Shown in pieces: positions 52,117 to 60,627 of a stretch of DNA of 64,000 nucleotides (within the stretch, counting starts at the first letter, position 1; each line of letters starts with the position of its first letter). The stretch comes from DASQZJ01 sp035638775 (GTDB lineage Bacteria > Pseudomonadota > Gammaproteobacteria > UBA5335 > SLRW01): NCBI GenBank assembly GCA_035638775.1, contig DASQZJ010000051.1:1-64000 (forward strand), read 5' to 3'. Below the pieces are notes generated by a model, which did not search any database, was not told the origin of the DNA, and saw nothing but the letters and a program-made list of their open reading frames with translations. Both the position numbers and the translations under genes were made by a program.

Positions 52117-53830
52117 ACAGCTCTCCGCCCCGGGGCATCTGGTGCTTGCCGTTCGGCGAGGTCATCTTGTGGGCGAACAGGCCCAGCACGCCGCCGAAGC
52201 CGGAGTAGACCGCCACGTACTGGTGGCCGTCGACCTCGTAGGTCGTGGGCACGCCCACGATGCCCGAGTGCAGCTTCGGGCTCTTCCATAGCACCTTTCC
52301 GGTGTTCGCGTCGAAGGCATAGAAATGCCCGTTCAGGCTGCCGCTGAAGACCAGCCCCGAGGCGGTGCTGAGCATGCCGCCGTTCCAGGGCATCTTCGAG
52401 TGGTGCACCCAGACCTGCTTGCCGGTCTTGATGCTGATCGCCTGCACCGCGCCCCAATCCCTGGTGCCGGGCTGGTGATGGAACTTGCCGGTCTCGCCGT
52501 AGTACGGCATCCCGCGGCGGTAATGGATCGCCTTGCCCTCGAGCGTGGCGCAGGCGTGCAGGGTCGGCACGTAGGCCATGCCGGTCTTCGGGTCCACCGA
52601 CATCGGCCACCAGTTCTTGCCCCCGAGCGGGCTCGGGCACACGAACGACTTCTTGCCCACGGTCGGGCGCAGCTTGTCGTTCTCCACCGGCGTGCCGTCG
52701 GGCTTGATGCGGGTGATGGTGTTCGTCTTGACGAAGGGCTTCGCCCACAGGAACTTGCCGTTACTCCGCTCCAGCGCGTAGAACCAGCCGTTGCGGTCGG
52801 CGTGCAGCAGCGCCTTGACGGTCTTGCCGTGGTACGGGATGTCGGTCAGCACCGGGGTGTTGACGCCGTCATAGTCCCAGCCGTCGTGGGGCGTGTACTG
52901 GTAGTGCCACTTGATCTTGCCGTTGTGCGGGTTCAGCGCCAGCAGCGAGTCCGTGTACAGGTTCTTGCCCGGCCGCTTGCTCGCGAGCCACGGCGAGGGG
53001 TTGCCCACGCCCCAGTAGAGGGTGTCGCTCGCCGGGTCATAGGTGCCGGTGTTCCAGGCCGGTCCGCCGCCGTGCTTGTAGGCATCGCCCTTGGGCCAGG
53101 TGTCGCCGCCCGGCTGGTTCGGGCCCGGAATCGTGTAGCGCTTCCAGTCCAGCTTGCCCGTCTCGGCGTCGAGCGCGGCGATGAAGTCGCGGGCGCCGAA
53201 CTCGCCGCCCGACTCGCCCACGATCACCCTGCCGTCCACCACCAGCGGCGCGACCGTCATGGCGTAGCCCACGCCCGCCTTCTCGAGCCCGGTGTTCCAG
53301 ACCACCTTGCCGGTGGTCGCCTTCAGCGCCACCACGTGGTTGTCCAGGGTGGTCAGGTAGACCTTGTCTCCGTACAGCGCCACCCCCCGGTTGACGAAGC
53401 CGCAGCAGACCGTCTTCAGGGCGCCCCTGGCCAGCTTGCGCTGGTACTTCCACAGCACCTTGCCGGTGGTGGCGTCGAGCGCGATCACGTGATCCTTGGG
53501 GGTGGTGATGAACATGTAGCGGCCGTTGACGATCGGCGCGGCCTCGTGCCCCAGCTTCATCCCGGTCTTGTAGGTGAAGGCGATCTTGAGGTGAGAGACG
53601 TTCTTCGGCGTGATCTGCGTGAAGGGCGCGTACCCCTGGCCGTTGTAGGCACGGCGATACATCAGCCAGCCGCTGTCGCTCTCGGCGTGCAGCAGCCGCT
53701 GCGCGGTCACCGGCTTGTATGCCGGCGGCCCCGCGGCCAGCGCCTCGGGCCCGGGCGCGAATGCGAGCAGACAGAGGACGGCGGGCAGCACGAGCCGGAC
53801 CCGTGCCAGGACGGTACGCAACGTGATCAT
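52097..53830 (-). CDS. PQQ-dependent alcohol dehydrogenase, XoxF-like
   Basis: This 577-residue periplasmic quinoprotein has a signal peptide (about 1-33) and an eight-bladed propeller with repeated ALDATTGKVLWKY-type motifs. The adjacent-Cys pair is in TVCCGF, metal/PQQ residues are in GESGGEFGARDF and GVGNPSPW, and the catalytic Asp is in PHDGWDYDGVN. An Asp two residues after the catalytic Asp (WDYD) is the lanthanide-coordinating residue of XoxF/PedH-type enzymes; calcium enzymes have Ala or Ser there. It should oxidise an alcohol in the periplasm and pass electrons to the fused cytochrome encoded next. Substrate (methanol, ethanol or other) is unknown. ATG at 53830 follows GGGGAG. Confidence 0.88.
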   Translation of the reverse strand: MITLRTVLARVRLVLPAVLCLLAFAPGPEALAAGPPAYKPVTAQRLLHAESDSGWLMYRRAYNGQGYAPFTQITPKNVSHLKIAFTYKTGMKLGHEAAPIVNGRYMFITTPKDHVIALDATTGKVLWKYQRKLARGALKTVCCGFVNRGVALYGDKVYLTTLDNHVVALKATTGKVVWNTGLEKAGVGYAMTVAPLVVDGRVIVGESGGEFGARDFIAALDAETGKLDWKRYTIPGPNQPGGDTWPKGDAYKHGGGPAWNTGTYDPASDTLYWGVGNPSPWLASKRPGKNLYTDSLLALNPHNGKIKWHYQYTPHDGWDYDGVNTPVLTDIPYHGKTVKALLHADRNGWFYALERSNGKFLWAKPFVKTNTITRIKPDGTPVENDKLRPTVGKKSFVCPSPLGGKNWWPMSVDPKTGMAYVPTLHACATLEGKAIHYRRGMPYYGETGKFHHQPGTRDWGAVQAISIKTGKQVWVHHSKMPWNGGMLSTASGLVFSGSLNGHFYAFDANTGKVLWKSPKLHSGIVGVPTTYEVDGHQYVAVYSGFGGVLGLFAHKMTSPNGKHQMPRGGELYVFKLD

Positions 53831-54240
53831 GGTCTCCCCCCTTGGGGTTGTTCTTCCGGAAACGCGCCGGGCCGCCACGGGACGGACGACCGTCCGCGGC
53901 CGGGGGTCATGGGCCCCCGCCCCGCGGAACGCTCCGGCTGCATGGCGGCAGAACCGACGAAGATTGGGCAATTCAAGCAAGCGCTTGTTCCGGGCGCAAG
54001 CCCCCCTGCCCGAAGGCGGCTCCTGCCCCTCCCCGCGCGGCCGGAAACCCGTCGGCGGGCACGATGGAACCGCAGCGCAGCGCGCGGACGCGCGAAAGCG
54101 GCGCGCGCGGCGGGCACCGTCCGGGGGGCCGCGATTACGTCGCGGCCTCCGGTCGGCCGTCAGACGCCGCCCGTCAGGACCCGCTCGAAACGGCATGTCG
54201 AGTGCCTACACTTGCCCGGAACCGGCAAAGGAAGAGTCCG
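53831..54240. other. Divergent promoter region of the quinoprotein operon and cyclase gene
   Basis: This 410 bp region separates the minus-strand quinoprotein gene from the plus-strand diguanylate cyclase. It contains the perfect palindrome CAAGCGCTTG (53978-53987), a possible operator. Long open frames here are GC shadows; no small gene is supported. Confidence 0.5.
53978..53987. promoter_or_regulatory. Short palindrome, possible operator
   Basis: CAAGCGCTTG is self-complementary and lies about 150 bp upstream of the quinoprotein ATG. Nothing else identifies a regulator; a 10 bp palindrome could occur by chance. Confidence 0.2.
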
Positions 54241-55344
54241 TTGGCGAGCATTCCGAAAAAAAGACGCGGACACCGGAGTGCGGCCGCGGTCGACGGCGAC
54301 GTCGGCCGCCTGCAGCTGCGCGGATTCGCCCGCACCGTGTCCGAGATCGAGTGGCTCCTGCTGTGCCTGATCCTGGTCTACCTGGTGGTCGCCCGCATCC
54401 CCCGCGCGGCCGAGCAGGAGATCCTGCTGGGCGCCGGCGGGTTCGCGGCCGTGCTGGCGGGCTTCCACTACCTCAACTTCTTCCAGTCCAACCGGCGCTG
54501 GAAGCTCGCGCTGGAGACCTGGGTGATGATCGGCTTCATCACCTGGGCGCTGTGGTGCACCGGCAAGGCCGACAGCCCGCTGCTCAACGTTTACCTGCTG
54601 GTGATCGTGATCAGCGCGCTCACCCTGGGCAAGCTGGCGACGCTGCTCGAGGTCGCCATGATCACGGCCTGCTACCTCTACCTGGACGTCGCCCAGCTGG
54701 GACCGGCAGCGTTCGGCGGCGTGCACCTGACCGCCATGGCCGAGCGCCTGGCGCCCTTTCTGCTGGTGGCGTATCTGACCACGATGCTGGCCGACGACAT
54801 CCACTTTGCCAACCACCGGCTGCGCGAGCTGGCCCGCACGGACGCGCTCACCGGCCTGTACAACATGCGCACCTTCCTGACCGTGGCCGAGAAGGTCTAC
54901 GCCCAGGCGCTGCGCAAGTCCACGTCGTTCTCGGTGGTGATGTTCGACGCGGACAACCTCAAGCGGATCAACGACCAGTACGGACACGAAACGGGGAACG
55001 CGCTGATCCAGGGCATCGCCGACGCGGTCCGGAACAACCTGCGCGCGAGCGACCTGTTCGCCCGCTACGGCGGCGACGAGTTCGCCGCCCTGCTGCCCGA
55101 GACGGACAGCCGCGGCGCCCTGCGCCTGGCGAGACGCATCCTCACCCAGGTCGCCGGACGCAGCGTCACCCTGCCGCCGGCCAACGTGCCGGTGACCATC
55201 GGCCTGAGCGTCGGCATCGCAAGCTACCCCGCACACGGCACCACGGTCCTCGAGCTGATCAACAAGGCCGACCGCGCCATGTACACGAGCAAGGAATCCG
55301 GCAAGAACCGCGTCACCGTCTTCCAGCTGACCGACGTCGCCTGA
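54241..55344 (+). CDS. Membrane diguanylate cyclase (GGDEF)
   Basis: This 367-residue protein has about six N-terminal membrane helices (about 35-185; LLLCLILVYLVVA, LEVAMITACYLYLD). A linker (FANHRLRELARTDALTGLYN) leads to a complete GGDEF domain (about 200-360). The active motif is GGDEF in RYGGDEFA, and the product-inhibition I-site RASD lies exactly five residues before it, so it should make c-di-GMP and be feedback-regulated. No sensor domain other than the membrane part is seen. Start is TTG at 54241 with GGAAGAG upstream; the frame continues upstream as non-homologous GC sequence. Confidence 0.9.
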   Translation: MASIPKKRRGHRSAAAVDGDVGRLQLRGFARTVSEIEWLLLCLILVYLVVARIPRAAEQEILLGAGGFAAVLAGFHYLNFFQSNRRWKLALETWVMIGFITWALWCTGKADSPLLNVYLLVIVISALTLGKLATLLEVAMITACYLYLDVAQLGPAAFGGVHLTAMAERLAPFLLVAYLTTMLADDIHFANHRLRELARTDALTGLYNMRTFLTVAEKVYAQALRKSTSFSVVMFDADNLKRINDQYGHETGNALIQGIADAVRNNLRASDLFARYGGDEFAALLPETDSRGALRLARRILTQVAGRSVTLPPANVPVTIGLSVGIASYPAHGTTVLELINKADRAMYTSKESGKNRVTVFQLTDVA

Positions 55345-55496
55345 CCGGCAAGCCCGTGCCTGACGAGTCCTCCGGAAGGTATTCAGTGCCGGGTCTCGGC
55401 GCCCATCCGTGCCGCCGCGTCCGCTTTCGACTCGGCCAGGCAAGGCCCCGGCCCCGCCCGGACGGCACACTGCCGGCCAGCGCCACGGCGCAATCG

Positions 55497-55530
55497 CTTA
55501 AAACGCAACACCCAAAACTTGAAACGTAAG
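55497..55530. repeat. AT-rich array F (degenerate)
   Basis: Decayed units (CTTAAAA, CGCAACA, CCCAAAA, CTTGAAA, CGTAAGA). It ends 13 bp before the stop of the minus-strand potassium-channel gene and is followed by CGGGCGCCGCCC, nearly the same flank as array D. Confidence 0.75.
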
Positions 55531-55542
55531 ACGGGCGCCGCC

Positions 55543-56784
55543 CTACCCCAACCGAAGCAGCTGATCCAGCAGCTCGTCGGTATTGATCTCCTCGCCGCTG
55601 AGCGCCATCGCCAGCAGCTCGCCGCCGATCACCGGCAGCGCCAGCACGACGTCGGGACGCACGTGGCGTACCCGGCCCATGTTGCTCGCGTCGCTGACCG
55701 CCACCACGGTCCGCACGTCGGGATTGACCTCCTTCGCGGCCAGCGCGACGAAGGCGTTCTCCGAGTCGTCCTCGCCCAGCGCCAGGACCGCGCGCGCCTC
55801 CTCGGCGTTCGCGCCGCGCAGCACGTTGACGTCGACGCCCTCGCCGATCACGAGGTCCCCGGGCACCTCCACGTGCTCGGGCGGTGCCGACTCCCAGATG
55901 GCGGTGACGTGGATGCCACGCTCCGTGAGCGCCCGGCCGGCGTTGCGGGCCAGCGGGTTGTCCCCGACGACGATGATGTGATCCTTGCGTCTCACCGGCC
56001 TCTTCCTCGGCTGCAGCAGACTCATCATATGCTCGTTGAGCAGCGGCCCCGCAATGGCCGTGACCGAGGTCGCGAACATGGCGAGACCGAACACGATCAG
56101 GGAGGCCGTGAACAGCCGGGCGTCACCGGTATGCGGCGTGATGTCGCCATAGCCGACGGTGGACACCGTGATCACCGTGAAATACAGCGCCGAGCCGAAA
56201 TCCGTGATCGGCGGCGAGAAGCCCGTGCCCAGCGCGTAGCTGCCCACCACCCCGTACCCGATGGTCAGCAGCAGGCCGACCAGCGCGAACAGCGTTCCGG
56301 TCGCCAGGCTGGGGCGGTGGAACGCGGGCCGGGCCAGCAGCAGCAGGACCAGCAGCGCCCCGTAGAACGCCAGGCCGGCCGGCTCGACGTGCCCGTGGGG
56401 CGTGAACTGGATGCCCACCGCGGCGGCGATCAGCAGGACGGTGAGCACCCAGGCCAGGCGCGAGCGCCACAGCAGGCCCAGCGACAGCAGGATCAGCAGT
56501 GCCCCGACCAGCTCCTGGGGCACCCCCTGGATGGTCAGCCCGTGCAGCCCGCCCCCCGCCTGGCCGGCGACCGACACCAGCGAGATCAGGCTGCGCAGCG
56601 ACCCCAGCCAGCGCGACAGGTCCACGGCACCGGTCAGGGCGACCGCCAGGGCCAGCGGGACGTGGGGGAACCACAGGTCCATGCGCAGCGCCTGGTTGAC
56701 CCGGGCCCACAGCATGCGCCCGCGCCGCAGGGAACCGACCGAGACCCGCCTGCCGGCCTCCGCACCACGCGTGGATTCGTTCAT
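55543..56784 (-). CDS. Potassium channel with RCK/TrkA-N domain
   Basis: This 413-residue protein has about six membrane helices (30-245), with the selectivity filter TVGYGD in TVITVSTVGYGDI between the last two, then a cytosolic TrkA-N (RCK) domain (about 265-413; DHIIVVGDN). The nucleotide loop reads GDNPLARN rather than GxGxxG, so classical NAD binding is doubtful. The overall design resembles E. coli Kch. ATG at 56784 is set by GGGAGG 7 bp upstream. It is convergent with the cyclase gene and has array F at its 3' end. Confidence 0.87.
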   Translation of the reverse strand: MNESTRGAEAGRRVSVGSLRRGRMLWARVNQALRMDLWFPHVPLALAVALTGAVDLSRWLGSLRSLISLVSVAGQAGGGLHGLTIQGVPQELVGALLILLSLGLLWRSRLAWVLTVLLIAAAVGIQFTPHGHVEPAGLAFYGALLVLLLLARPAFHRPSLATGTLFALVGLLLTIGYGVVGSYALGTGFSPPITDFGSALYFTVITVSTVGYGDITPHTGDARLFTASLIVFGLAMFATSVTAIAGPLLNEHMMSLLQPRKRPVRRKDHIIVVGDNPLARNAGRALTERGIHVTAIWESAPPEHVEVPGDLVIGEGVDVNVLRGANAEEARAVLALGEDDSENAFVALAAKEVNPDVRTVVAVSDASNMGRVRHVRPDVVLALPVIGGELLAMALSGEEINTDELLDQLLRLG

Positions 56785-57117
56785 TCGGCGGCCTCCCCAG
56801 GTGGATCCGGACGGCCTTCCCCCTCCGGCAGGACACGAGCGAACCTGCGCAACACGAGCCTGCCACGAACCCGCCCCCACCAGGTAGCGCGGTCGGCCCA
56901 TGCCCCCAAAACCCGCCCGGAAGGGACAGGTATCTCTTTGTTTCTATTACTTAAAACTTAACAACTTAAAACTGGCCGGATCCCCGCCCCGCAGCTATCC
57001 ACTGCACCAAGACCCGTGAGCACAAAAACATCCGCAGGCCACCCGCGCTTAACAACTTGGAACCGGCGTTCAGCGCCACGCTGAACGCTGTAAAGAGGTA
57101 GATGATTCGGGGCCGCG
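56785..57117. other. Gene-free stretch with array G
   Basis: This 333 bp region lies between the 3' end of the HEPN gene and the start of the potassium-channel gene, both on the minus strand. It contains AT-rich arrays at 56949-56972 and 57048-57058 and nothing else recognisable. Confidence 0.6.
56949..56972. repeat. AT-rich array G (CTTAAAA/CTTAACAA), with an outlier at 57048
   Basis: ACTTAAAA, CTTAACAA, CTTAAAA. A lone CTTAACAACTT sits at 57048-57058. Both have the usual polarity relative to the minus-strand HEPN gene (stop at 57118). Confidence 0.8.
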
Positions 57118-57546
57118 TTATCGGGAGCCGCCGCGATCCACTATCCGGTCCACGGCCGCCGCGAACTCCTGAAACACCCCCAGCCCTTCGTGGGTGATCG
57201 CAAACACGATATCCCAGTCGATGGTCTGATAGTTGTGAACAGCGATATTGCGAAAGCCCACGGCGGATTTCATGCGGGCCGCAAGAGACGGGGCGATGAC
57301 ACCCAGGTGCGCGAGCGCGTCGAAGGCTTCGCCCATGGTTTGCGGGGCGGGCTCCTCTGACTCCGCGATAATGTGCGTTGCCATATCAACGCAAAGCTGG
57401 ACCGCGCGAGTCAGGTTGAGCGTGAGGATATCCTGGCGATCCGGATCCGAGCGCAGCTCATCTGCGGAGTGCGTCCGCCGCTGCTCGACGCGCACCACGC
57501 AGTGGCGCAAGGCCTCGAGCTTCTCCTCCAGGATCAAGCGATCCAT
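57118..57546 (-). CDS. hepT: HEPN-domain toxin (HepT-like)
   Basis: This 142-residue all-helical protein has the HEPN RNase motif Rx4HxY as RNIAVHNY (about residues 104-111), with the Tyr that MntA modifies in characterised pairs. HepT-family toxins cleave RNA as dimers. Its ATG lies inside the 3' end of the nucleotidyltransferase gene (13 bp overlap, 57534-57546), so antitoxin is translated first. A longer frame from 57651 is shadow. Confidence 0.87.
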   Translation of the reverse strand: MDRLILEEKLEALRHCVVRVEQRRTHSADELRSDPDRQDILTLNLTRAVQLCVDMATHIIAESEEPAPQTMGEAFDALAHLGVIAPSLAARMKSAVGFRNIAVHNYQTIDWDIVFAITHEGLGVFQEFAAAVDRIVDRGGSR

Positions 57547-57944
57547 GAGCGTCGGCGCTCGCGCAGCAATCGCTCCCGATACGGGAGAAAATCGGCGCTG
57601 TCGATGAGCATACGCGAGAGCAGCCCCGCGTAGAGTGCGTTGTCCCGGCACAGAATGCGCTTCCCGCCGATAAGGGCGGAGCGCAGGATCGGCACACCAG
57701 CCGTGCGCAGATCGATCAGGTCGACGGCACGCCCACTGATCCGCGCCAGCAGTTCGATCAGCTCTCTCTTCCGTTCCGCTCCGAACGGTTGCCCTGCAAG
57801 TACCGCGATATCGAGATCGCTGTCCGGGCGGGCTCGACCGGAGGCTACCGAGCCAAACACCACCGCCAGCTCCAGATCAGGTTGCCTGGCCAACTCGGTT
57901 TTCAGGCGCTCGATCAGCCTGTCAGTGGAAGTACTCTCGGCCAT
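57534..57944 (-). CDS. mntA: MNT-type nucleotidyltransferase antitoxin (MntA-like)
   Basis: This 136-residue minimal nucleotidyltransferase has the motif GSVASGRARPDSDLDIAV (GSx10DxD) and the later Asp/Leu stretch VDLIDLRTAG. In studied HEPN-MNT systems the MntA enzyme attaches AMP groups to the HEPN toxin's Rx4HxY Tyr, inactivating it. It is the first gene of the module and overlaps the HEPN gene by 13 bp. Several such modules act in phage defence or plasmid upkeep; its role here is unknown. Confidence 0.87.
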   Translation of the reverse strand: MAESTSTDRLIERLKTELARQPDLELAVVFGSVASGRARPDSDLDIAVLAGQPFGAERKRELIELLARISGRAVDLIDLRTAGVPILRSALIGGKRILCRDNALYAGLLSRMLIDSADFLPYRERLLRERRRSWIA

Positions 57945-58303
57945 CGCGAAACGATCACTCCGGGCAACTTCGCTTTGTTGTCAGTGTACTGGACTGCTCA
58001 CGTCGGTGGCGACAGTCGGCGAAACACGCCGTGGAAGGAAAAGGCAGCGGCCAGGAGCCCCGCCCCAACGGTTCCCCGCCGCCATACAGCCAGCTCCGGC
58101 ACCGAAACCTGTCACGTTATCGGGCAGCACCCCCAGGCTCTCTCATCCCAAGACTCATCGCTCATGACCAATCTTCCCGCACCGAATCCGCCGTTCCACC
58201 CCACTCCCGACAGCGCAGCAAATGCCGCGCAACCTCCTGTTCTTACTTAAAACTTAACAACTTAACAACTTAACAACTTAACAACTCAAAAATGGCGCGC
58301 GCT
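57945..58303. other. Gene-free stretch between livF and the toxin module
   Basis: This 359 bp region contains array H near the livF stop and otherwise no recognisable gene. The toxin-antitoxin promoter should lie next to 57945. Confidence 0.5.
58245..58290. repeat. AT-rich array H (CTTAACAA units)
   Basis: CTTAAAA, four CTTAACAA, then CTCAAAAA, ending 14 bp before the stop of minus-strand livF. Same polarity as at other 3' ends. Confidence 0.9.
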
Positions 58304-59005
58304 TCAAACCCCGAAATACGCATCCCGCACAACCTCCGAATCCCGCAACTCCGCTCCGGCACCCTCAAAAACAATGCGCCCGCCCTCCAGCACATACCCC
58401 CGATCCGCCAGATGCAAAAAGGCCGTGTTCTGCTCCGCGATCAGCAGCGACATGCCCTGGCCGTGCACCCGCTCCAGGCTTTCGACGACCTGCTTGACGA
58501 ACACCGGCGCCAGCCCCGCCGAGGGCTCGTCCATGACCAGCAGGCGCGGGCGCGACATCAGCGCCTTGGCCACCCCCAGCATCTTGCGCTGGCCGCCGCT
58601 TAGGCTGGCCGCCAGCTCGCGGCGGCGCCCGGCCAGGTCCGGGAACATCTCGTAGAGCTCCGACGCGCGCGCCCGCGCCTCGGCGCCACGCAGGAAATAG
58701 CCGCCCATGCGCAGGTTCTCGCGGATCGACAGCGTCGGGAACACGCCGAGCTCCGACATGAACGCGACGCCCCGGCGGATGCGCCGGTCCGCCCGCCAGC
58801 GGGTGACGTCCGCGCCGGCCAGCTCGATGCGCCCGCTCCAGGCCGGCAGCAGCCCCACCACCGCGCGCAGCAGGGTGGTCTTGCCGGCGCCGTTGGCGCC
58901 CAGCAGCAGCACGCTCTCGCCCTCCCCGACCGCGAGGTCCACGCCCCACAGCACCTGCAGCCGGTCGTATCCGGCCTCGAGCCCCGCCACCTGCAGCAAG
59001 CTCAT
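58304..59005 (-). CDS. livF: Branched-chain amino acid/amide ABC transporter ATPase LivF
   Basis: This 233-residue ATPase has Walker A LGANGAGKTTLLR, signature LSGGQRKML, Walker B LLVMDEPSAGLAP and the H-loop segment IAEQN, with the LivF-typical VLWGVDLAVGEGES start. It pairs with LivG to drive uptake through LivHM. The ATG at 59005 is 1 bp from the livG stop and has GGAGGG upstream. Last gene of the liv operon. Confidence 0.92.
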   Translation of the reverse strand: MSLLQVAGLEAGYDRLQVLWGVDLAVGEGESVLLLGANGAGKTTLLRAVVGLLPAWSGRIELAGADVTRWRADRRIRRGVAFMSELGVFPTLSIRENLRMGGYFLRGAEARARASELYEMFPDLAGRRRELAASLSGGQRKMLGVAKALMSRPRLLVMDEPSAGLAPVFVKQVVESLERVHGQGMSLLIAEQNTAFLHLADRGYVLEGGRIVFEGAGAELRDSEVVRDAYFGV

Positions 59006-59006
59006 C

Positions 59007-59714
59007 TCACCCTCCAATGAAAGCCTCGACCACCTGCTCGTCCTGCGCCGCATCGGCCAGCGAGCCCTGGAAGATCTCGCGCCCGGCGCTGAGCACGATC
59101 ACCCGGGGCGCGATGTGGTTGAGGAAGTCCAGCAGGTGCTCGACCACCAGCAGCGCGATGCCCTCCTCCCGCAGCGCGAGCAGCCGCTCGGCCATGGCGT
59201 GCAGTTCCTCGGGATTGAGGCCGGCGCCGATCTCGTCGACCAGCAGCAGCCCGGGATCGGTCGCCAGCGCGCGCGCCAGGTCGAGCTGCTTCTGCTGGCC
59301 GGTGTTCAGCGCGCCCGCCTCGCGCGCGGCCAGCGCCGCCAGGCCGGTGCGCTCCAGCACCGCGTCCGGGTCGAGGCGCCCGCCGCTGCCGAAGATGGCC
59401 GCCACGCGCACGTTGTCGCGCACGCTCATCTCCTTGAAGGGCCGCGGCACCTGGAAGGTACGGTTGACGCCCAGCCGGGCCAGCCGGTGGGCGGCCATGC
59501 CGGCCACCTCGCGCCCGCGAAAGCGCACCGTGCCCTGCTCGGGCCGGTGCACGCCGGAGATCACGTTGATCAGGGTGGTCTTGCCTGAGCCGTTCGGGCC
59601 CACCAGGCCCAGGACCTCGCCCGCGTTCAACTCGAGGCTCACGCCGTCCAGCGCGCGCATGCCGCCGAAGCGCTTGACCACGCGGCTCACCTCGAGCAGC
59701 GGCTCAGAGGACAT
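59007..59714 (-). CDS. livG: Branched-chain amino acid/amide ABC transporter ATPase LivG
   Basis: This 235-residue ATPase has Walker A VGPNGSGKTTLIN and Walker B LLLVDEIGAGLNPEE. The C-terminal VVEHLLDFLNHIAPRVIVLS block is typical of LivG. The ABC signature reads NTGQQKQLDLARAL, where most LivG have LSYGQQRRLE, so the first two residues are divergent. It overlaps livM by 11 bp and is 1 bp from livF. Confidence 0.9.
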   Translation of the reverse strand: MSSEPLLEVSRVVKRFGGMRALDGVSLELNAGEVLGLVGPNGSGKTTLINVISGVHRPEQGTVRFRGREVAGMAAHRLARLGVNRTFQVPRPFKEMSVRDNVRVAAIFGSGGRLDPDAVLERTGLAALAAREAGALNTGQQKQLDLARALATDPGLLLVDEIGAGLNPEELHAMAERLLALREEGIALLVVEHLLDFLNHIAPRVIVLSAGREIFQGSLADAAQDEQVVEAFIGG

Positions 59715-60627
59715 CCCGGACTCTCCGCCTTGCCAGCGAGGCCAGCCCGTCCGGCAGGAACAGCACCAGGGCGATGATCAGGATGCCGTAGACGAGCTGG
59801 AAGTACTCCGGCGAGGAGATGCCGATCGCGTCGTACAACCCGTACAGCAGCACCGCCCCGATGACCGGCCCGATCACGGTGCCGGCGCCGCCGAAGAGCA
59901 CGAACACGATTGCGAAGATGCTGATGCGCAGGGTGAACACCGACTGCGGGTAGAACACCGATACGTGCCAGCCGTAGGCGCCTCCCACCAGCCCCGCGAT
60001 CAGCGCGCTCAGCAGCCAGGCCACCAGGCGGCCGCGCACCGGGTCGACCCCGGCCGCCGCAGCGCTCACCGGGTCCTGGTTGGTCGCGCGCAGGGCCAGG
60101 CCCAGGCGCGAGGTGCGCAGGTAGATCGCCGCCCCGGTCGCCAGCAGCAGGATCACCCACAGCACCGCGTAGCTGAGGTTGGGGGCGAACACCGAGGTCA
60201 GCTTGATGCCGTAGGGCCCCCGGGTGATGCCGGCCAGATCGGGGTTGGCCACCACGTAGTAGAGCGCCTGCGAGGCAGCCAGGTTGGCGATCGAGAAGTA
60301 GGCGCCCGACAGGCGCAGCAGCGGCGCCAGCACCACGCCGAAGACCATCGCCAGCACCCCGCCGCCGAGCACCGCCGCCACCGGCGGCCAGTGCAGCGCG
60401 GTGATCGCCAGCGCGGTGCCGTAGGCGCCGGCGCCGAAGAAGCCCACGTAGCCGAACGGCAGGTAGCCGGTGAAGCCGTAGGCCACGTTCAGGCCCTGCG
60501 CCAGCGCCACGTAGGCCATCATGCTGAACAGCAGCGACTGGTTGCCGTACAGCAGCGGGCTCACCCCGAAGCCCAGCGCCAGCAGCGCGAGCAGCGCACC
60601 GCCCTGGAGCGCGCGCGTGTTACGCAT
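59704..60627 (-). CDS. livM: Branched-chain amino acid/amide ABC permease LivM
   Basis: This 307-residue permease has about nine helices and the LivM pattern VALAQGLNVAYGFTGYLPFG, GAGAYGTAL, LRLSGAYFSIANLA, and a late VLFGGAGTVIGPVIGA loop that contacts the ATPases. It overlaps livH by 8 bp and livG by 11 bp, so the operon is tightly coupled. Confidence 0.9.
   Translation of the reverse strand: MRNTRALQGGALLALLALGFGVSPLLYGNQSLLFSMMAYVALAQGLNVAYGFTGYLPFGYVGFFGAGAYGTALAITALHWPPVAAVLGGGVLAMVFGVVLAPLLRLSGAYFSIANLAASQALYYVVANPDLAGITRGPYGIKLTSVFAPNLSYAVLWVILLLATGAAIYLRTSRLGLALRATNQDPVSAAAAGVDPVRGRLVAWLLSALIAGLVGGAYGWHVSVFYPQSVFTLRISIFAIVFVLFGGAGTVIGPVIGAVLLYGLYDAIGISSPEYFQLVYGILIIALVLFLPDGLASLARRRVRDVL

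Noticed and set aside
29776..54019. Shared string CCCTGCCCGAAGGCG at 29776 and 54005
   Set aside because: Fifteen GC-rich bases in two intergenic regions; too short and compositionally likely to be coincidence without further copies.
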